Source: Citrobacter enshiensis
GTDB taxonomy: Bacteria > Pseudomonadota > Gammaproteobacteria > Enterobacterales > Enterobacteriaceae
Assembly: GCF_029338175.1 (NCBI RefSeq)
Contig: NZ_CP119862.1
Span: 3,410,001 to 3,474,000, forward strand
Direction of reading: 5' to 3'
DNA: 64,000 bases
The notes under the pieces are model-generated. The model searched no databases and was not told the origin of the DNA. It saw nothing but the letters and a program-made list of their open reading frames with translations. This document shows positions 38,682 to 49,300 of this stretch, in pieces. The stretch's first letter is position 1, and each line of letters opens with the position of its first letter. Position numbers and translations under genes: made by a program.

Positions 38682-40659
38682 AGTTCAGATGCCGCTCGTA
38701 CTGATCGAGAATATCGGTGATCACCTGCTCTTTGCTGTAGTCCATCAGGTCGTTCCCCTGACTGCCTTCAAGCAGAAAGGTTTCCAGCCGGTAGTAGGTC
38801 GATTTCCCGCTACGCGCCCGATAAGTAAAACCGGGGATCGCATACTTTTGCGGCCAGATTTGATAAACGAAGTTACGTTCATCGCCCAGATTGACCCGCA
38901 GATCGAGATGACCGAGCGCTTCCCCCTCTTCCGGCGGCAGGCTTGATAACACAACATTCGCGCCGCGCAGTTTCAGTTCATGCGCCACCTCTTCCATGGC
39001 CGGAAAACAGACCGTCTCCATCATCTCGCGGGTATACCGGGTTCCCGGATAGTTCATCAGTCGCGACAACCGTTTTTTCCAGCTCAACCGGTCCTGAACG
39101 CCCATCGGGCGCGGAGCGGTGTTCCGGTTGGCGCTTTCCCGGCGGTAATCTTCAACCTTCAGCGATTTATACAGTCCGGCCATAATAAAGAAGATCACAA
39201 AGCTGAAGGGCAGTCCCATGATCACCGTCGTGTTCTGTAGCGCTGAAATCCCATTGGTCATCAGCATTCCCAGCGTCAACAGACCAATTGCCACCGACCA
39301 GAACACGCGCAGCCAGGCGGGTGCATCACTGTTGATATCTTTCAGTTTCGACGTGAAGTTCCCCAACACCAGCGCGCCGGAATCTGCCGAGGTCACATAG
39401 AACAGCAGCCCGGTTATCGTGGCGACAGACGCACTAAAGGTAAACGCCGGATACTGCGCCAGCAGGCTGTAGAAGCCACGCTCAGGATGGGTCATCGCCT
39501 CTTCGGCAAAACCCGCGTCACCGTGGATTATCTCGTACAGCGCGCTGTTACCAAACACCGACAGCCACAGCAGGGTGAAGGTGAACGGAATAATCAGGGT
39601 GCCGAAAACAAACTGGCGAATCGTACGCCCACGGGAAATGCGCGCCAAAAACAGGCCGACAAACGGCGACCACGCCACCCACCACGCCCAGAAAAACAGC
39701 GTCCAGCTATTCATCCACTCGACCGGACGATCAAAGGCAAAGCTGTTGAGCGTCATGCCCATAAAGCGGTTCACGTAGTCGCCCACGTTCAACACCAGCG
39801 CGTTAAGCAGAAACGAGGTTTCGCCCATAAACAGCACAAAGAGGATCAACCCCAGCGCCAGCAGCACGTTGAGTTCCGACAGCACGCGGATCCCTTTATC
39901 TACTCCCGAGGTCACCGAGATCGTGGCGATCACCACCGAGAGCACAATCAGCGCCGCTTTCGCCGCCATGGAATCAGGAATATCAAACAGCACGCTCAGC
40001 CCGTAGTTAAGCTGTACCACGCCAATTCCCAGCGTGGTGGCGATACCGAAAATCGTGCCGATCACCGCCGCGATATCGACGCTGTGACCGATAGGTCCGT
40101 TGATGCGCTTACCGAAAATCGGATACAACGCCGAGCGGATCGTCAGCGGCAGATTATAGCGGTAGCTAAAGTAGCCGAGCGCCATCCCCATCAGCGCATA
40201 CATTGACCAGCCGGTCAGCCCATAGTGGAATAGCGTCCACACCATCGACTGGCGAGCCGCTTCAATGGTCTGCCCCGCGCCTTCCGGCGGCTGCATATAT
40301 TGGGCGACAGGTTCAGCCACCGAGAAGAACATCAGATCAATACCAATCCCCGCCGCGAACAGCATCGCTGCCCAGCTTAACAGGCTGAATTCTGGTTTCG
40401 ATTGTTCCGGTCCCAGCTTGACCGAACCGAAGCGTGAACAGGCAATAAAGATAACAAAAACAATATAGAGCGTGGCGGCGAGCAGGTAATACCAACCGAA
40501 CGTTTTGGAAACCCAGTTGAGGGTACGGCCAATCCAGATGGCGGAAAAATCACTAAAGAAAATGGTGGTCAGGGAAAACAACAAAATCAGTCCGGCTGAT
40601 GTGTAAAAAACAACGGGATTGATTTTGTCCTTTTCTCCGTCGGTAACAAGGTTCGTCAT
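38626..40659 (-). CDS. betT: high-affinity choline transporter BetT
   Basis: BetT is a BCCT-family proton/choline symporter. The 677-residue protein has 12 hydrophobic segments, the family tryptophan-rich stretch WTLFFWAWWVAWSPFVG and a long hydrophilic C-terminal domain (about residues 510-677) that senses osmotic stress in relatives. It is divergent from betIBA, as in E. coli. Its end overlaps entD tail to tail by 56 bases. Confidence 0.95.
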   Translation of the reverse strand: MTNLVTDGEKDKINPVVFYTSAGLILLFSLTTIFFSDFSAIWIGRTLNWVSKTFGWYYLLAATLYIVFVIFIACSRFGSVKLGPEQSKPEFSLLSWAAMLFAAGIGIDLMFFSVAEPVAQYMQPPEGAGQTIEAARQSMVWTLFHYGLTGWSMYALMGMALGYFSYRYNLPLTIRSALYPIFGKRINGPIGHSVDIAAVIGTIFGIATTLGIGVVQLNYGLSVLFDIPDSMAAKAALIVLSVVIATISVTSGVDKGIRVLSELNVLLALGLILFVLFMGETSFLLNALVLNVGDYVNRFMGMTLNSFAFDRPVEWMNSWTLFFWAWWVAWSPFVGLFLARISRGRTIRQFVFGTLIIPFTFTLLWLSVFGNSALYEIIHGDAGFAEEAMTHPERGFYSLLAQYPAFTFSASVATITGLLFYVTSADSGALVLGNFTSKLKDINSDAPAWLRVFWSVAIGLLTLGMLMTNGISALQNTTVIMGLPFSFVIFFIMAGLYKSLKVEDYRRESANRNTAPRPMGVQDRLSWKKRLSRLMNYPGTRYTREMMETVCFPAMEEVAHELKLRGANVVLSSLPPEEGEALGHLDLRVNLGDERNFVYQIWPQKYAIPGFTYRARSGKSTYYRLETFLLEGSQGNDLMDYSKEQVITDILDQYERHLNFIHLDREAPGNGVLFPGM

Positions 40660-40867
40660 CGATTACCTCAGATTAAGTAACGCTGACTACTCTGTTGAGC
40701 AGCAAACTCCTGGAGACTCTGTAAGGTCATTGTACGCTTACCAAAAATAACCTTATACACAGAAATGAAATATGAATAATTATTTGTTTTTAAATGAAAA
40801 AATTAAACACCCTTGAATATCTCCTTAACGAAATCAGCCAATCAATATAACAATTAATACACATTTT

Positions 40868-40885
40868 ATATTGAACGTCCAATCA
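40868..40885. promoter_or_regulatory. BetI operator between betT and betI
   Basis: ATTGAACGTCCAAT (40870-40883) is a near-perfect palindrome of the BetI type, in the divergent gap 50 bases before betI. BetI represses both divergent units unless choline is present. Confidence 0.75.
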
Positions 40886-40933
40886 AAAAACGGTTAAATA
40901 CATAAACACAACTGATGATTGGAGCAGTAAAAA

Positions 40934-41527
40934 ATGCCCAAAGTGGGGATGCAAACCCTTCGCCGCAGGCAGTTGATCGACGCCACGCTGGACGCGATTA
41001 ATGAGGTTGGCATGCACGATGCCACCATCGCGCAAATAGCCCGCCGCGCCGGTGTTTCGACCGGCATCATTAGCCACTACTTCAAGGATAAAAATGGGCT
41101 GCTGGAGGCGACGATGCGCGACATCACCAGCCAGCTTCGCCACGCAGTTTTGCGTCGTCTGCATGCGCTGAAAGGCGCCCGCGCCGAGTTACGATTGCGC
41201 GCCATTGTGGCGGGGAATTTCGATGACAGTCAGATAAGTCAGGCGGCAATGAAAGCCTGGCTGGCCTTCTGGGCGAGCAGTATGCATCAACCGATGCTGT
41301 TCCGGCTGCAACAGATTGCCGGGAAACGTCTGCTCTCCAACATCGTTTACGAGTTCAGGCGTGAGCTTTCGCATCAACAGGCGCAACAGGCGGGCTACGG
41401 GCTGGCGGCCCTGATTGACGGACTGTGGCTACGTGCCTCACTCAGCAACGAGCCGTTCAATCTGAGTCGCGCTCAGGCGCTGACCACCCATTTCATCAAT
41501 CAACATTTGCCGAAAACCACTGACTAA
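40934..41527 (+). CDS. betI: transcriptional repressor BetI
   Basis: BetI is a TetR-family repressor that releases the bet genes in response to choline. The 197-residue protein has the helix-turn-helix at about 25-50 ([22 protein letters not shown]) and a ligand domain ending with FINQHLPK. It heads betIBA; betB starts 13 bases after it. Confidence 0.96.
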   Translation: MPKVGMQTLRRRQLIDATLDAINEVGMHDATIAQIARRAGVSTGIISHYFKDKNGLLEATMRDITSQLRHAVLRRLHALKGARAELRLRAIVAGNFDDSQISQAAMKAWLAFWASSMHQPMLFRLQQIAGKRLLSNIVYEFRRELSHQQAQQAGYGLAALIDGLWLRASLSNEPFNLSRAQALTTHFINQHLPKTTD

Positions 41528-41540
41528 CCGAGGAGAGCGT

Positions 41541-43013
41541 ATGTCCCGAATGGCAGAACAACAGCTTTATATTGACGGTAGATACACTGTCGCCGCCAGC
41601 GGTCGCACCTTTGAGACTACCAATCCCGCCAACGGTGAAATCCTGGCCACCGTGCAGGCGGCTGGCCGCGAGGATGTCGATCGCGCCGTGAAGAGCGCCC
41701 AACGTGGGCAGAAAATCTGGGCGGCGATGACCGCCATGGAACGCTCGCGGATTTTGCGCCGGGCGGTGGATATTCTGCGCGAGCGTAACGACGAACTGGC
41801 AACACTGGAGACGCTCGACACCGGGAAGCCGTTCAGCGAAACCGCCAGCGTCGATATCGTGACCGGCGCCGATGTGCTTGAGTATTACGCCGGGCTGATC
41901 CCGGCGCTGGAAGGCACGCAAATCCCGCTGCGTGAAACCTCTTTTGTTTACACGCGCCGCGAACCGCTGGGCGTCGTCGCGGGCATTGGCGCGTGGAACT
42001 ATCCGATCCAAATTGCCCTGTGGAAATCCGCTCCGGCGCTTGCCGCAGGCAATGCGATGATCTTCAAACCCAGTGAAATCACCCCGCTCACCGCCTTAAA
42101 GCTGGCAGAAATCTACACTGAAGCGGGTCTGCCGGACGGCGTCTTTAACGTGCTACCGGGGACCGGCGCCGAAACCGGGCAATGGCTGACGGAACATCCG
42201 GGCATCGCGAAAGTCTCCTTCACCGGCGGTGTCGCCAGCGGCAAAAAAGTGATGGCGAACTCAGCGGCATCCTCGCTCAAAGAGGTGACGATGGAGCTGG
42301 GCGGGAAATCACCGCTGATTATTTTTGAGGACGCCAACCTCAATCTTGCCGCAGACATCGCCATGATGGCGAATTTCTATAGCAGCGGTCAGGTTTGCAC
42401 CAATGGCACCCGCGTGTTTGTTCCGACACGGATGAAAAGCGCCTTTGAACAAACCATCCTCGCCCGCGTGGCGCGCATTCGCGCAGGCGATCTGTTTGAC
42501 CCGGCCACCAACTTTGGCCCGCTGGTCAGTTTTTCGCACCGCGAAAACGTTCTGCGCTATATCGACAGCGGCAAGGCGGAAGGCGCAACGCTGCTCTGCG
42601 GCGGTGAGGCACTGCAAGGCAGCGGTTTTGACCACGGCGCGTGGGTTGCTCCGACGGTCTTCACCGACTGTCATGATGAGATGACCATTGTGCGTGAAGA
42701 AATCTTCGGCCCGGTGATGTCAATCCTGACCTACGAAGACGAAGACGAGGTCGTGCGCCGCGCTAACGATACGGACTACGGACTGGCGGCAGGCGTCGTA
42801 ACTCACGATCTTAACCGCGCGCACCGCGTGATTCACCAACTGGATGCGGGGATCTGCTGGATCAATACCTGGGGAGAATCCCCCGCCGAAATGCCGGTAG
42901 GCGGTTACAAACACTCGGGCATTGGTCGCGAAAACGGCGTGATGACGCTGCAAAGTTACACCCAGGTGAAATCCATCCAGGTTGAGATGGGTCAGTTTCA
43001 ATCCCAATTCTAA
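41541..43013 (+). CDS. betB: betaine aldehyde dehydrogenase BetB
   Basis: BetB oxidises betaine aldehyde to glycine betaine with NAD(P). The 490-residue aldehyde dehydrogenase has the glutamate motif MELGGKSP (about 252) and the catalytic cysteine in [11 protein letters not shown] (about 286). A strong site GAGGAGAG precedes the ATG. It lies between betI and betA. Confidence 0.97.
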   Translation: MSRMAEQQLYIDGRYTVAASGRTFETTNPANGEILATVQAAGREDVDRAVKSAQRGQKIWAAMTAMERSRILRRAVDILRERNDELATLETLDTGKPFSETASVDIVTGADVLEYYAGLIPALEGTQIPLRETSFVYTRREPLGVVAGIGAWNYPIQIALWKSAPALAAGNAMIFKPSEITPLTALKLAEIYTEAGLPDGVFNVLPGTGAETGQWLTEHPGIAKVSFTGGVASGKKVMANSAASSLKEVTMELGGKSPLIIFEDANLNLAADIAMMANFYSSGQVCTNGTRVFVPTRMKSAFEQTILARVARIRAGDLFDPATNFGPLVSFSHRENVLRYIDSGKAEGATLLCGGEALQGSGFDHGAWVAPTVFTDCHDEMTIVREEIFGPVMSILTYEDEDEVVRRANDTDYGLAAGVVTHDLNRAHRVIHQLDAGICWINTWGESPAEMPVGGYKHSGIGRENGVMTLQSYTQVKSIQVEMGQFQSQF

Positions 43014-43026
43014 CCAGGAGGTTTAT

Positions 43027-44703
43027 TTGCATTTTGACTACATCATTATTGGCGCCGGCTCCGCCGGCAACGTGCTGGCGACACGCTTAACAGAAGACAA
43101 CGATACCACCGTACTGCTGCTGGAAGCAGGCGGTCCGGATTATCGCGCCGACTTTCGCACCCAGATGCCCGCCGCCCTCGCCTTCCCCTTACAGGGCAGG
43201 CGCTATAACTGGGCCTATGAAACCGAACCGGAACCGTACATGAACTATCGCCGCATGGAGTGCGGGCGAGGAAAGGGGCTGGGCGGTTCGTCACTGATTA
43301 ACGGCATGTGTTATATCCGCGGCAATGCTCTGGATCTTGATAACTGGGCGCAGGAGCCGGGTCTCGAGCACTGGAGCTACCTCGATTGCCTGCCCTACTA
43401 CCGTAAAGCGGAGTCCCGTGATACCGGCGCGAACGACTATCACGGCGGCGAAGGCCCGGTGAACGTCACCACCCCAAAGCACAATAACAATCCGTTGTTC
43501 CATGCGATGGTTGAAGCTGGCGTCCAGGCCGGATATCCACGTACCGACGATCTCAACGGCTACCAGCAGGAAGGTTTTGGTCCGATGGACAGAACCGTCA
43601 CGCCGCGAGGTCGTCGCGCCAGCACCGCGCGGGGCTATCTTGATCAGGCCCGGAAGCGCCCGAATCTGACCATCATCACCCATGCCCTGACCGACCGTAT
43701 TCTCTTTGACGGTAAAAAAGCGATGGGCGTGGAGTGGCTGGAAGGCGACAGCACGATTGCGAACAAAGCGACCGCACGCAAAGAAGTGCTGCTCTGTGCC
43801 GGGGCGATTGCCTCGCCGCAGATCCTGCAACGTTCCGGCGTGGGCGACGCGGCGCTGCTCAACGCCTTTGCTATTCCGCTGGTACACCCTCTGCCTGGCG
43901 TCGGCGAAAACCTGCAGGATCATCTGGAGATGTACCTGCAATATGAATGCAAAGAACCGGTGTCGCTCTACCCTGCCCTGCAATGGTGGAACCAGCCGAA
44001 GATTGGCGCCCAGTGGTTATTCGCCGGCACTGGCACGGGCGCCAGCAACCATTTTGAAGCGGGAGGTTTTATCCGCAGCCATGACGGGTTTGCCTGGCCG
44101 AACCTTCAGTACCATTTTCTGCCGGTCGCCATTAATTACAACGGTTCTAACGCCGTCAAAGAGCACGGTTTTCAGTGCCACGTGGGATCGATGCGCTCCC
44201 CCAGTCGGGGCCATGTGCATCTGACATCCCGTGACCCGCGTGAACACCCGGCCATCCTGTTCAATTACATGTCGGCGGAGCAGGACTGGCAGGAGTTTCG
44301 CGACGCGATTCGCATCACGCGGGAAATCATCAACCAGCCCGCGCTGGATAAATACCGCGGCCGGGAGATAAGCCCGGGAATTGACTGCCAGACCGATGAA
44401 CAACTGGACGCCTTTGTGCGCGATCACGCCGAGACGGCGTTCCATCCCTGCGGGACCTGTAAAATGGGGTATGACGAGATGGCGGTGGTGGATGGCGAAG
44501 GGAGAGTCCATGGCGCAGAGAATCTGCGCGTGGTGGACGCCTCTATTATGCCGCACATCATTACCGGCAATCTGAACGCCACCACCATCATGATTGGCGA
44601 GAAAATTGCCGACGCCATTCGCGGTCGTACACCGCTGGCCAAAAGTACCGCCCGTTATTATGTGGCAGGCGATACGCCAGTACGAACAGCGCCGCAACGC
44701 TAA
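43027..44703 (+). CDS. betA: choline dehydrogenase BetA
   Basis: BetA is a membrane-associated FAD enzyme that oxidises choline to betaine aldehyde. The 558-residue GMC oxidoreductase has the dinucleotide fold [12 protein letters not shown] at the N-terminus, [11 protein letters not shown] and the active-site HPCGTCKMG near residue 470. The start is TTG at 43027, with a perfect AGGAGG six to eleven bases upstream; an ATG at 42982 inside betB is open in frame but gives a non-family extension. The E. coli gene is also read from this position of the protein. Confidence 0.95.
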   Translation: MHFDYIIIGAGSAGNVLATRLTEDNDTTVLLLEAGGPDYRADFRTQMPAALAFPLQGRRYNWAYETEPEPYMNYRRMECGRGKGLGGSSLINGMCYIRGNALDLDNWAQEPGLEHWSYLDCLPYYRKAESRDTGANDYHGGEGPVNVTTPKHNNNPLFHAMVEAGVQAGYPRTDDLNGYQQEGFGPMDRTVTPRGRRASTARGYLDQARKRPNLTIITHALTDRILFDGKKAMGVEWLEGDSTIANKATARKEVLLCAGAIASPQILQRSGVGDAALLNAFAIPLVHPLPGVGENLQDHLEMYLQYECKEPVSLYPALQWWNQPKIGAQWLFAGTGTGASNHFEAGGFIRSHDGFAWPNLQYHFLPVAINYNGSNAVKEHGFQCHVGSMRSPSRGHVHLTSRDPREHPAILFNYMSAEQDWQEFRDAIRITREIINQPALDKYRGREISPGIDCQTDEQLDAFVRDHAETAFHPCGTCKMGYDEMAVVDGEGRVHGAENLRVVDASIMPHIITGNLNATTIMIGEKIADAIRGRTPLAKSTARYYVAGDTPVRTAPQR

Positions 44704-44709
44704 CACAGA

Positions 44710-44733
44710 CTCCGCTCTGGGCGCAGAGCGGAG
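44710..44733. terminator. hairpin between convergent betA and GNAT gene
   Basis: A perfect 10-base-pair stem (CTCCGCTCTG and complement) with a four-base loop fills the gap between the two stops. There is no T run on either side, so it may act with Rho or as a processing block. Confidence 0.5.
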
Positions 44734-44739
44734 ACGCAC

Positions 44740-45444
44740 TTATGCTTCGCGACACGTCACCAGCGTTTTTCTCTGTCGGCCGTGCTCATCAAAATTCTCC
44801 GGCGCCAGCCAGCGTTGCAGCGCCCGATCGCACTGCGGCCATTCGCCGTCAATCATCGACAGCCAGTCGCTGTCGCGATTGCGCCCTTTGCGCACAATTT
44901 TTTGCCGAAACCGACCTTCATAGACAAAACCTAATCGCTCTGCCGCCTGGCGCGATGCCGTATTCAGCGAATCGCATTTCCATTCAATGCGACGGTATCC
45001 TTGCGCAAACGCATGGCCCAACAGTAGCCAGATTGCTTCTGAACCCAACACCGTCTGCTTCATTCGCGGCGACCAGGTCACGTGCCCAATCTCGACCGAC
45101 CCATGCTCCTGCTCAATCGCCATATAACAGACCAGCCCGACCGCACGCGCCGAGCGGGCATCAATCACGGCAAAAGGAACCAGCGTCTCGTCACGGGCTT
45201 TGCCGTCGAGCCAGCGGGTTGTCGCCTGCACGCTTTCCGGGCGTTCGCTGGCAAGCCAGGTCCAGTCACGCTCATCGACGGCCTGCGCATAAGCATCGAA
45301 AAGGTCAGCTGCATGGCGTTCAGGTTCGAGGGGTTCCAGTCGACAATAACGCCCGTCAAGCGCAACACGGGAAAGCAGCGCTGCCCCCGTCCAGTCCGGC
45401 AGTGCGTCGCCCACCGTTTGTCCATACAGATTAATTTCCGGCAC
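44740..45444 (-). CDS. GNAT family N-acetyltransferase (RimJ/RimL-like)
   Basis: A 234-residue acetyltransferase with the GNAT_3 pattern: LEPLEPERHAADLF at about 36-49, VGLVCYMAIEQEHGSVEIGHVTWSP-type beta core, and the acetyl-CoA loop region TVLGSEAIWLLLGHAF followed by LNTASRQAAERLGFVYEG. The start codon is GTG, with GGGGTGAA just upstream. Relatives acetylate protein N-termini or small amines; the substrate is not known. No counterpart lies here in E. coli K-12. Confidence 0.85.
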   Translation of the reverse strand: MPEINLYGQTVGDALPDWTGAALLSRVALDGRYCRLEPLEPERHAADLFDAYAQAVDERDWTWLASERPESVQATTRWLDGKARDETLVPFAVIDARSARAVGLVCYMAIEQEHGSVEIGHVTWSPRMKQTVLGSEAIWLLLGHAFAQGYRRIEWKCDSLNTASRQAAERLGFVYEGRFRQKIVRKGRNRDSDWLSMIDGEWPQCDRALQRWLAPENFDEHGRQRKTLVTCREA

Positions 45445-45585
45445 AGTTCACCCCAGCAGATTGGTCGTTAAATTTTTATATCAGTTTGCTTGCGGCAAGA
45501 AAAGACGCCGCTCAGGAAATCATCAGCCTGATGAATGAATACCGTCTTCTATAATGAGGAATAAACACCCACACACGAGCCCGCT

Positions 45586-46704
45586 ATGCCGCTACCCGAC
45601 TTTCATATCTCCACACCGTTTACGCTGGGCATTGAGCTGGAAATGCAGGTGGTTAACCCGCCGGGTTATGATTTGAGCCAGGATTCCTCACACCTTATTG
45701 ATGACGTCATCCCCCATCTTCAGGCCGGAGAAGTAAAGCACGATATCACCGAAAGTATGCTGGAGATGGCAACCGGCATCTGCCATAACATCGACCAGGC
45801 TGCCGCACAGTTTTCGGCGATGCAGCAGATTATCCTAAACGTTGCAGCAAACCACCATCTCGCCATTTGCGGCGGCGGCACCCATCCGTTTCAGACGTGG
45901 CAGCGCCAGCAAGTCTGCGACGATAAACGCTATCAACGTAACCTGGAATGCTTTGGTTATCTGATCCAACAAGCGACCGTATTTGGTCAGCATGTGCATG
46001 TCGGTTGCGCCAGCGGTGATGACGCCATCAACCTCCTGCACGGCTTGTCCCGCTTTGTGCCGCATTTTATTGCGCTCTCCGCCGCATCGCCCTATATGCA
46101 AGGTTCGGACACCCGCTTTGCCTCCTCGCGGCTGAATATCTTCTCTGCCTTTCCGGATAACGGCCCCATACCGTGGGTCAGTAACTGGCAGGAGTTTGAG
46201 GGACTGTTTCGCCGTCTGAGCTACACCAGTATGGTCGACAGCATCAAAGATTTGCACTGGGATATTCGCCCCAGCCCTCACTTTGGTACGGTAGAGGTCA
46301 GAGTCATGGATACACCGCTGACCCTGAGCCACGCGGTCAATATGGCGGGGTTGATTCAGGCCACCGCCTGCTGGTTGCTCTCTGAGCGCCCGTTTAAACA
46401 TCAGGAACGGGATTACCTGCTGTATAAATTCAACCGTTTTCAGGCTTGTCGGTACGGTCTGGAAGGTATTCTGACGGATGTACACACCGGCGAGCATCAC
46501 CCACTGGCGGACGACACACTGCGTCTGCTGGAAAAAGTCGCCCCCTTTGCTGACAAGGTCAATGCCACCAGCGCGATTGAGGCACTGCATCTGCAGGTGA
46601 AAAATGGGCTGAACGAGGCGCAGCAAATGCGTCATTTCATCGCGGAAGGCGGTTCGTTAACCGGTCTGGTAAAAAAACATACAGAGATCTGGGCTGGACT
46701 TTAA
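45586..46704 (+). CDS. ybdK: carboxylate-amine ligase YbdK (gamma-glutamylcysteine ligase-like)
   Basis: A 372-residue YbdK-type member of the GCS2 family with weak glutamate-cysteine ligase activity in E. coli. Conserved blocks are [46 protein letters not shown] and [11 protein letters not shown]. ybdJ follows 66 bases later. Confidence 0.95.
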   Translation: MPLPDFHISTPFTLGIELEMQVVNPPGYDLSQDSSHLIDDVIPHLQAGEVKHDITESMLEMATGICHNIDQAAAQFSAMQQIILNVAANHHLAICGGGTHPFQTWQRQQVCDDKRYQRNLECFGYLIQQATVFGQHVHVGCASGDDAINLLHGLSRFVPHFIALSAASPYMQGSDTRFASSRLNIFSAFPDNGPIPWVSNWQEFEGLFRRLSYTSMVDSIKDLHWDIRPSPHFGTVEVRVMDTPLTLSHAVNMAGLIQATACWLLSERPFKHQERDYLLYKFNRFQACRYGLEGILTDVHTGEHHPLADDTLRLLEKVAPFADKVNATSAIEALHLQVKNGLNEAQQMRHFIAEGGSLTGLVKKHTEIWAGL

Positions 46705-46770
46705 CGGCGAGGTTTGCGTTACCTGACGATATCCCGGACAATGGCTTTTTAACTCAAGTTTAACAATGCC

Positions 46771-47019
46771 ATGAAACACCCCCTTGAATCGTTGATGACC
46801 GCTGCCGGTATTCTGCTGATGGCGTTTCTCTCTTGTTTGCTGCTGCCCGCGCCGTCGCTCGGCCTGGTGCTGGCGCAAAAGCTGGTTGCGAGCTTTCATT
46901 TGATGGATCTCAACCAGTTTTACACCCTGTTGTTTTGCCTGTGGTTCCTGGTGCTTGGCGCCATCGAATATCTTGTGATTCGTTTTATCTGGCGACGCTG
47001 GTTCTCACTGGCGGAGTGA
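46771..47019 (+). CDS. ybdJ: inner-membrane protein YbdJ (DUF1158)
   Basis: An 82-residue protein with two predicted membrane helices (about 10-35 and 48-70) and a basic C-terminus (RRWFSLAE). It aligns end to end with E. coli YbdJ. The function is unknown. It lies downstream of ybdK on the same strand and probably shares its message. Confidence 0.9.
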   Translation: MKHPLESLMTAAGILLMAFLSCLLLPAPSLGLVLAQKLVASFHLMDLNQFYTLLFCLWFLVLGAIEYLVIRFIWRRWFSLAE

Positions 47020-47056
47020 GTCGCAAAGGCAGTGCTAGTGCGCCTCCCGACGGTGT

Positions 47057-47398
47057 TTAGTGCACACGGCTATGATTTTCTTTGCGATACGCGCCCGGCG
47101 GCTGGTTAAACGTGCGGGTAAACACCCGCGTAAACGTCTGCTGCGAATCAAAGCCGTACTTCAGACAGATGTCATACACTTTCTGGTCTGTATCGCGCAA
47201 ATCACGCGCGGCCAGTCGCAGTTTACGCTGCCGAACGTAGCGCCCCAGATTCTCACCTTTGTACTGCAAAAACAGGCGTTGCAGATGCCACTTTGAATAG
47301 CCCGCATGACGCGCAATATCATCAATGCGTAACGGCTGATTTAAATTATCATCAATCCACGCAACAATTGTTTCGATAACCCGAGCGGAAATCGTCAT
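47057..47398 (-). CDS. ramA: AraC-family transcriptional activator RamA
   Basis: RamA is a 113-residue MarA/SoxS-like activator made of two helix-turn-helix motifs (about 28-50 and 78-100). It raises AcrAB-TolC efflux and lowers porins when derepressed. The sequence matches RamA closely (MTISARVIETIVAWIDDNLNQ-type start; GYSKWHLQRLF; KYGFDSQQTFTRVFTRTF). It lies 28 bases downstream of romA on the same strand, so the RamR operator upstream of romA should control it; a further promoter inside romA is possible. Confidence 0.95.
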   Translation of the reverse strand: MTISARVIETIVAWIDDNLNQPLRIDDIARHAGYSKWHLQRLFLQYKGENLGRYVRQRKLRLAARDLRDTDQKVYDICLKYGFDSQQTFTRVFTRTFNQPPGAYRKENHSRVH

Positions 47399-47426
47399 GG
47401 TGATCTTCCCTCTTTAAAAAGAATCC

Positions 47427-48527
47427 TTATTCCCACCAGGCCGTAAACGACTGCGTTGGGTCAGCCAGATTTACCTGCTCGCCTAACGTCGGCGTCAGCA
47501 ACCGGTAGTCTTTATTGCGACTCGCAAACGCCAGACGTTTATACGGATCGTCCCAGGTATGTTTCGCCAGCACAAAGCGCCCTGCATGGCCGGGTAAAAC
47601 CGCCTTTGCATGCAGGTCCTGCGCAGCCCTCGCCGTTTCTTCCGGCATCATATGGATGTACTTCCAGTCCTGGTCGTACTGGCCGTTTTCCATGATCGCC
47701 AGATCCACGGCGCCAAACTGCTCCCCTATCGCTTTAAAATGCGGTCCGTAACCCGAGTCGCCGCTGTAGTAAATTCTCTGTTCTGGCGTCTCAAACATAA
47801 AACTCGCCCACAATGTCTGATTACGTTTAATGCCCCGGCCAGAAAAATGCCGGGCAGGCAAGACATGCACCATCAGTGAGTCGTCGACTCTGACTGACTG
47901 GTTCCAGTCACGCTCTTCAATGATGTTGCTGTTCATGCCCCAGTAGCGCAGATGCGAACCGACGCCCAGCGGCACGATCGCCCGCTTAATCTTCGGCATT
48001 AATGCCTTGATGGTGGCGTAATCCAGATGGTCGTAGTGATCGTGCGAAATAATCAGCAGATCGATGTCCGGCATCGTGTGTGCCGTCCAGGGGTAATGTC
48101 CGGCAAACGCTTTGTTTAAAAACGAAAACGGCGCGGCGTAGTTGCTGAATACGGGGTCAATCAGAATGCGTTTGCCGGACAGTTGCAGATACCAGGAAGA
48201 GTGCCCCAGCCAGATAAGCGTCTCCTGTGCCTGCGGCAAACCGGCAATATCGGTGGGCACCAGCGGCAAGGGTTGAGGCGGTCGCGCATTTTCCCGCTTC
48301 GCCACCAGAAACTCCCACCACGCGGCAATCATCCCCTTATCTCCGGTATAACCCGGCGTAGGCAACATATTGTGAAACGCGCCATCACGATAGTGCGGCG
48401 ACTGTTCAACCTGGGTTAATTGGCTGCCTTGCGGCGCCTGACCAAACCCGGGATTAAGGACAAACGGCAAACTGGCTGCTGAGGCAATAAGCATAATAAA
48501 AACCACACAAACTGTGAGACGCTTCAT
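47427..48527 (-). CDS. romA: RomA, metallo-beta-lactamase-fold lipid hydrolase-like protein
   Basis: A 366-residue protein with an N-terminal hydrophobic segment (about 5-25) and a metallo-beta-lactamase fold of the UlaG/NAPE-PLD type: IWLGHSSWYLQ, the metal motif SHDHYDH, HVLPARHFSGRG, YYSGDSGYG and PGHAGRF. romA was first described in Enterobacter, where its overexpression lowered porin levels. The frame is open to 48650, but that would place the RamR operator inside the coding region; the ATG at 48527 gives a usual length and leaves the operator 55 bases upstream. Its AGGA is unusually close to this ATG. Confidence 0.88.
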   Translation of the reverse strand: MKRLTVCVVFIMLIASAASLPFVLNPGFGQAPQGSQLTQVEQSPHYRDGAFHNMLPTPGYTGDKGMIAAWWEFLVAKRENARPPQPLPLVPTDIAGLPQAQETLIWLGHSSWYLQLSGKRILIDPVFSNYAAPFSFLNKAFAGHYPWTAHTMPDIDLLIISHDHYDHLDYATIKALMPKIKRAIVPLGVGSHLRYWGMNSNIIEERDWNQSVRVDDSLMVHVLPARHFSGRGIKRNQTLWASFMFETPEQRIYYSGDSGYGPHFKAIGEQFGAVDLAIMENGQYDQDWKYIHMMPEETARAAQDLHAKAVLPGHAGRFVLAKHTWDDPYKRLAFASRNKDYRLLTPTLGEQVNLADPTQSFTAWWE

Positions 48528-48582
48528 ATCCTGACCCGAAAACGCTCCCCTTTCCGATGGTTTGCGCGGCTGACCCTTGAAT

Positions 48583-48602
48583 ATGAGTGAGTAGGCACTC
48601 AT
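48583..48602. promoter_or_regulatory. RamR operator
   Basis: ATGAGTG, six bases, CACTCAT: a perfect inverted repeat identical in its arms to the RamR site mapped upstream of ramA in Salmonella. It lies between divergent romA and ramR and can explain repression of romA-ramA. Confidence 0.9.
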
Positions 48603-48718
48603 TATAGAAAACGAACGTTTCCCGTCAAGATGATTTTCAATCTTTGACATTCACCGTTGCGGCGCTGCACATGCCGTGATTCAATCGTATTTTCTTACAG
48701 ACTTAAGGGTAAAGTGTA

Positions 48719-49300
48719 GTGGCTCGTCCGAAGAGTGAAGACAAAAAACAGGCATTACTGGAAGCCGCAACTACCGCGATTGCGCAATCTGGCATCGCGG
48801 CATCGACTGCCGTCATCGCCCGGGGTGCGGGGGTTGCAGAGGGAACGTTGTTTCGCTATTTCGCGACAAAAGATGACTTAATCAACGCGCTTTATCTCCA
48901 CCTGAAACAGAATCTCTGTCAGTCCATGATGGCGGAACTGGATCGTTCGATTACCGATGACAAGACCCTGACCCACTTCATCTGGAAGAGCTACATCAAT
49001 TGGGGTCTGAACAACACCACCGGGCATCGCACCATTCGCCAGCTCGCGGTCAGTGAAAAGATCACCAAAGAGACAGAGCAGCTGGCTGATGACATGTTCC
49101 CTGAACTGCGCGATCTCTGCCATCGCTCCGTGCTGCCGGTTTTCATGTCTGAGGAATACCGCGCGTTTGGCGATGCGCTGTTTCTTTCTCTGGCGGAAAC
49201 GACCATTGAGTTCGCCGCCCGCGATCCCGCCCGCGCCGATGCGCTCATCTCGCTGGGTTTTGAAGCGATGTGGCGCGCCCTGACCCGTGAGGAAAGATGA
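48719..49300 (+). CDS. ramR: TetR-family repressor RamR
   Basis: RamR represses ramA and responds to bile acids and several drugs. The 193-residue protein matches the Salmonella regulator through most of its length, with the helix-turn-helix near 27-47 ([21 protein letters not shown]). The start is GTG at 48719, where Salmonella has ATG GTG. The frame looks intact, so RamA should be normally repressed. It overlaps ybdF by a few bases. Confidence 0.94.
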   Translation: MARPKSEDKKQALLEAATTAIAQSGIAASTAVIARGAGVAEGTLFRYFATKDDLINALYLHLKQNLCQSMMAELDRSITDDKTLTHFIWKSYINWGLNNTTGHRTIRQLAVSEKITKETEQLADDMFPELRDLCHRSVLPVFMSEEYRAFGDALFLSLAETTIEFAARDPARADALISLGFEAMWRALTREER

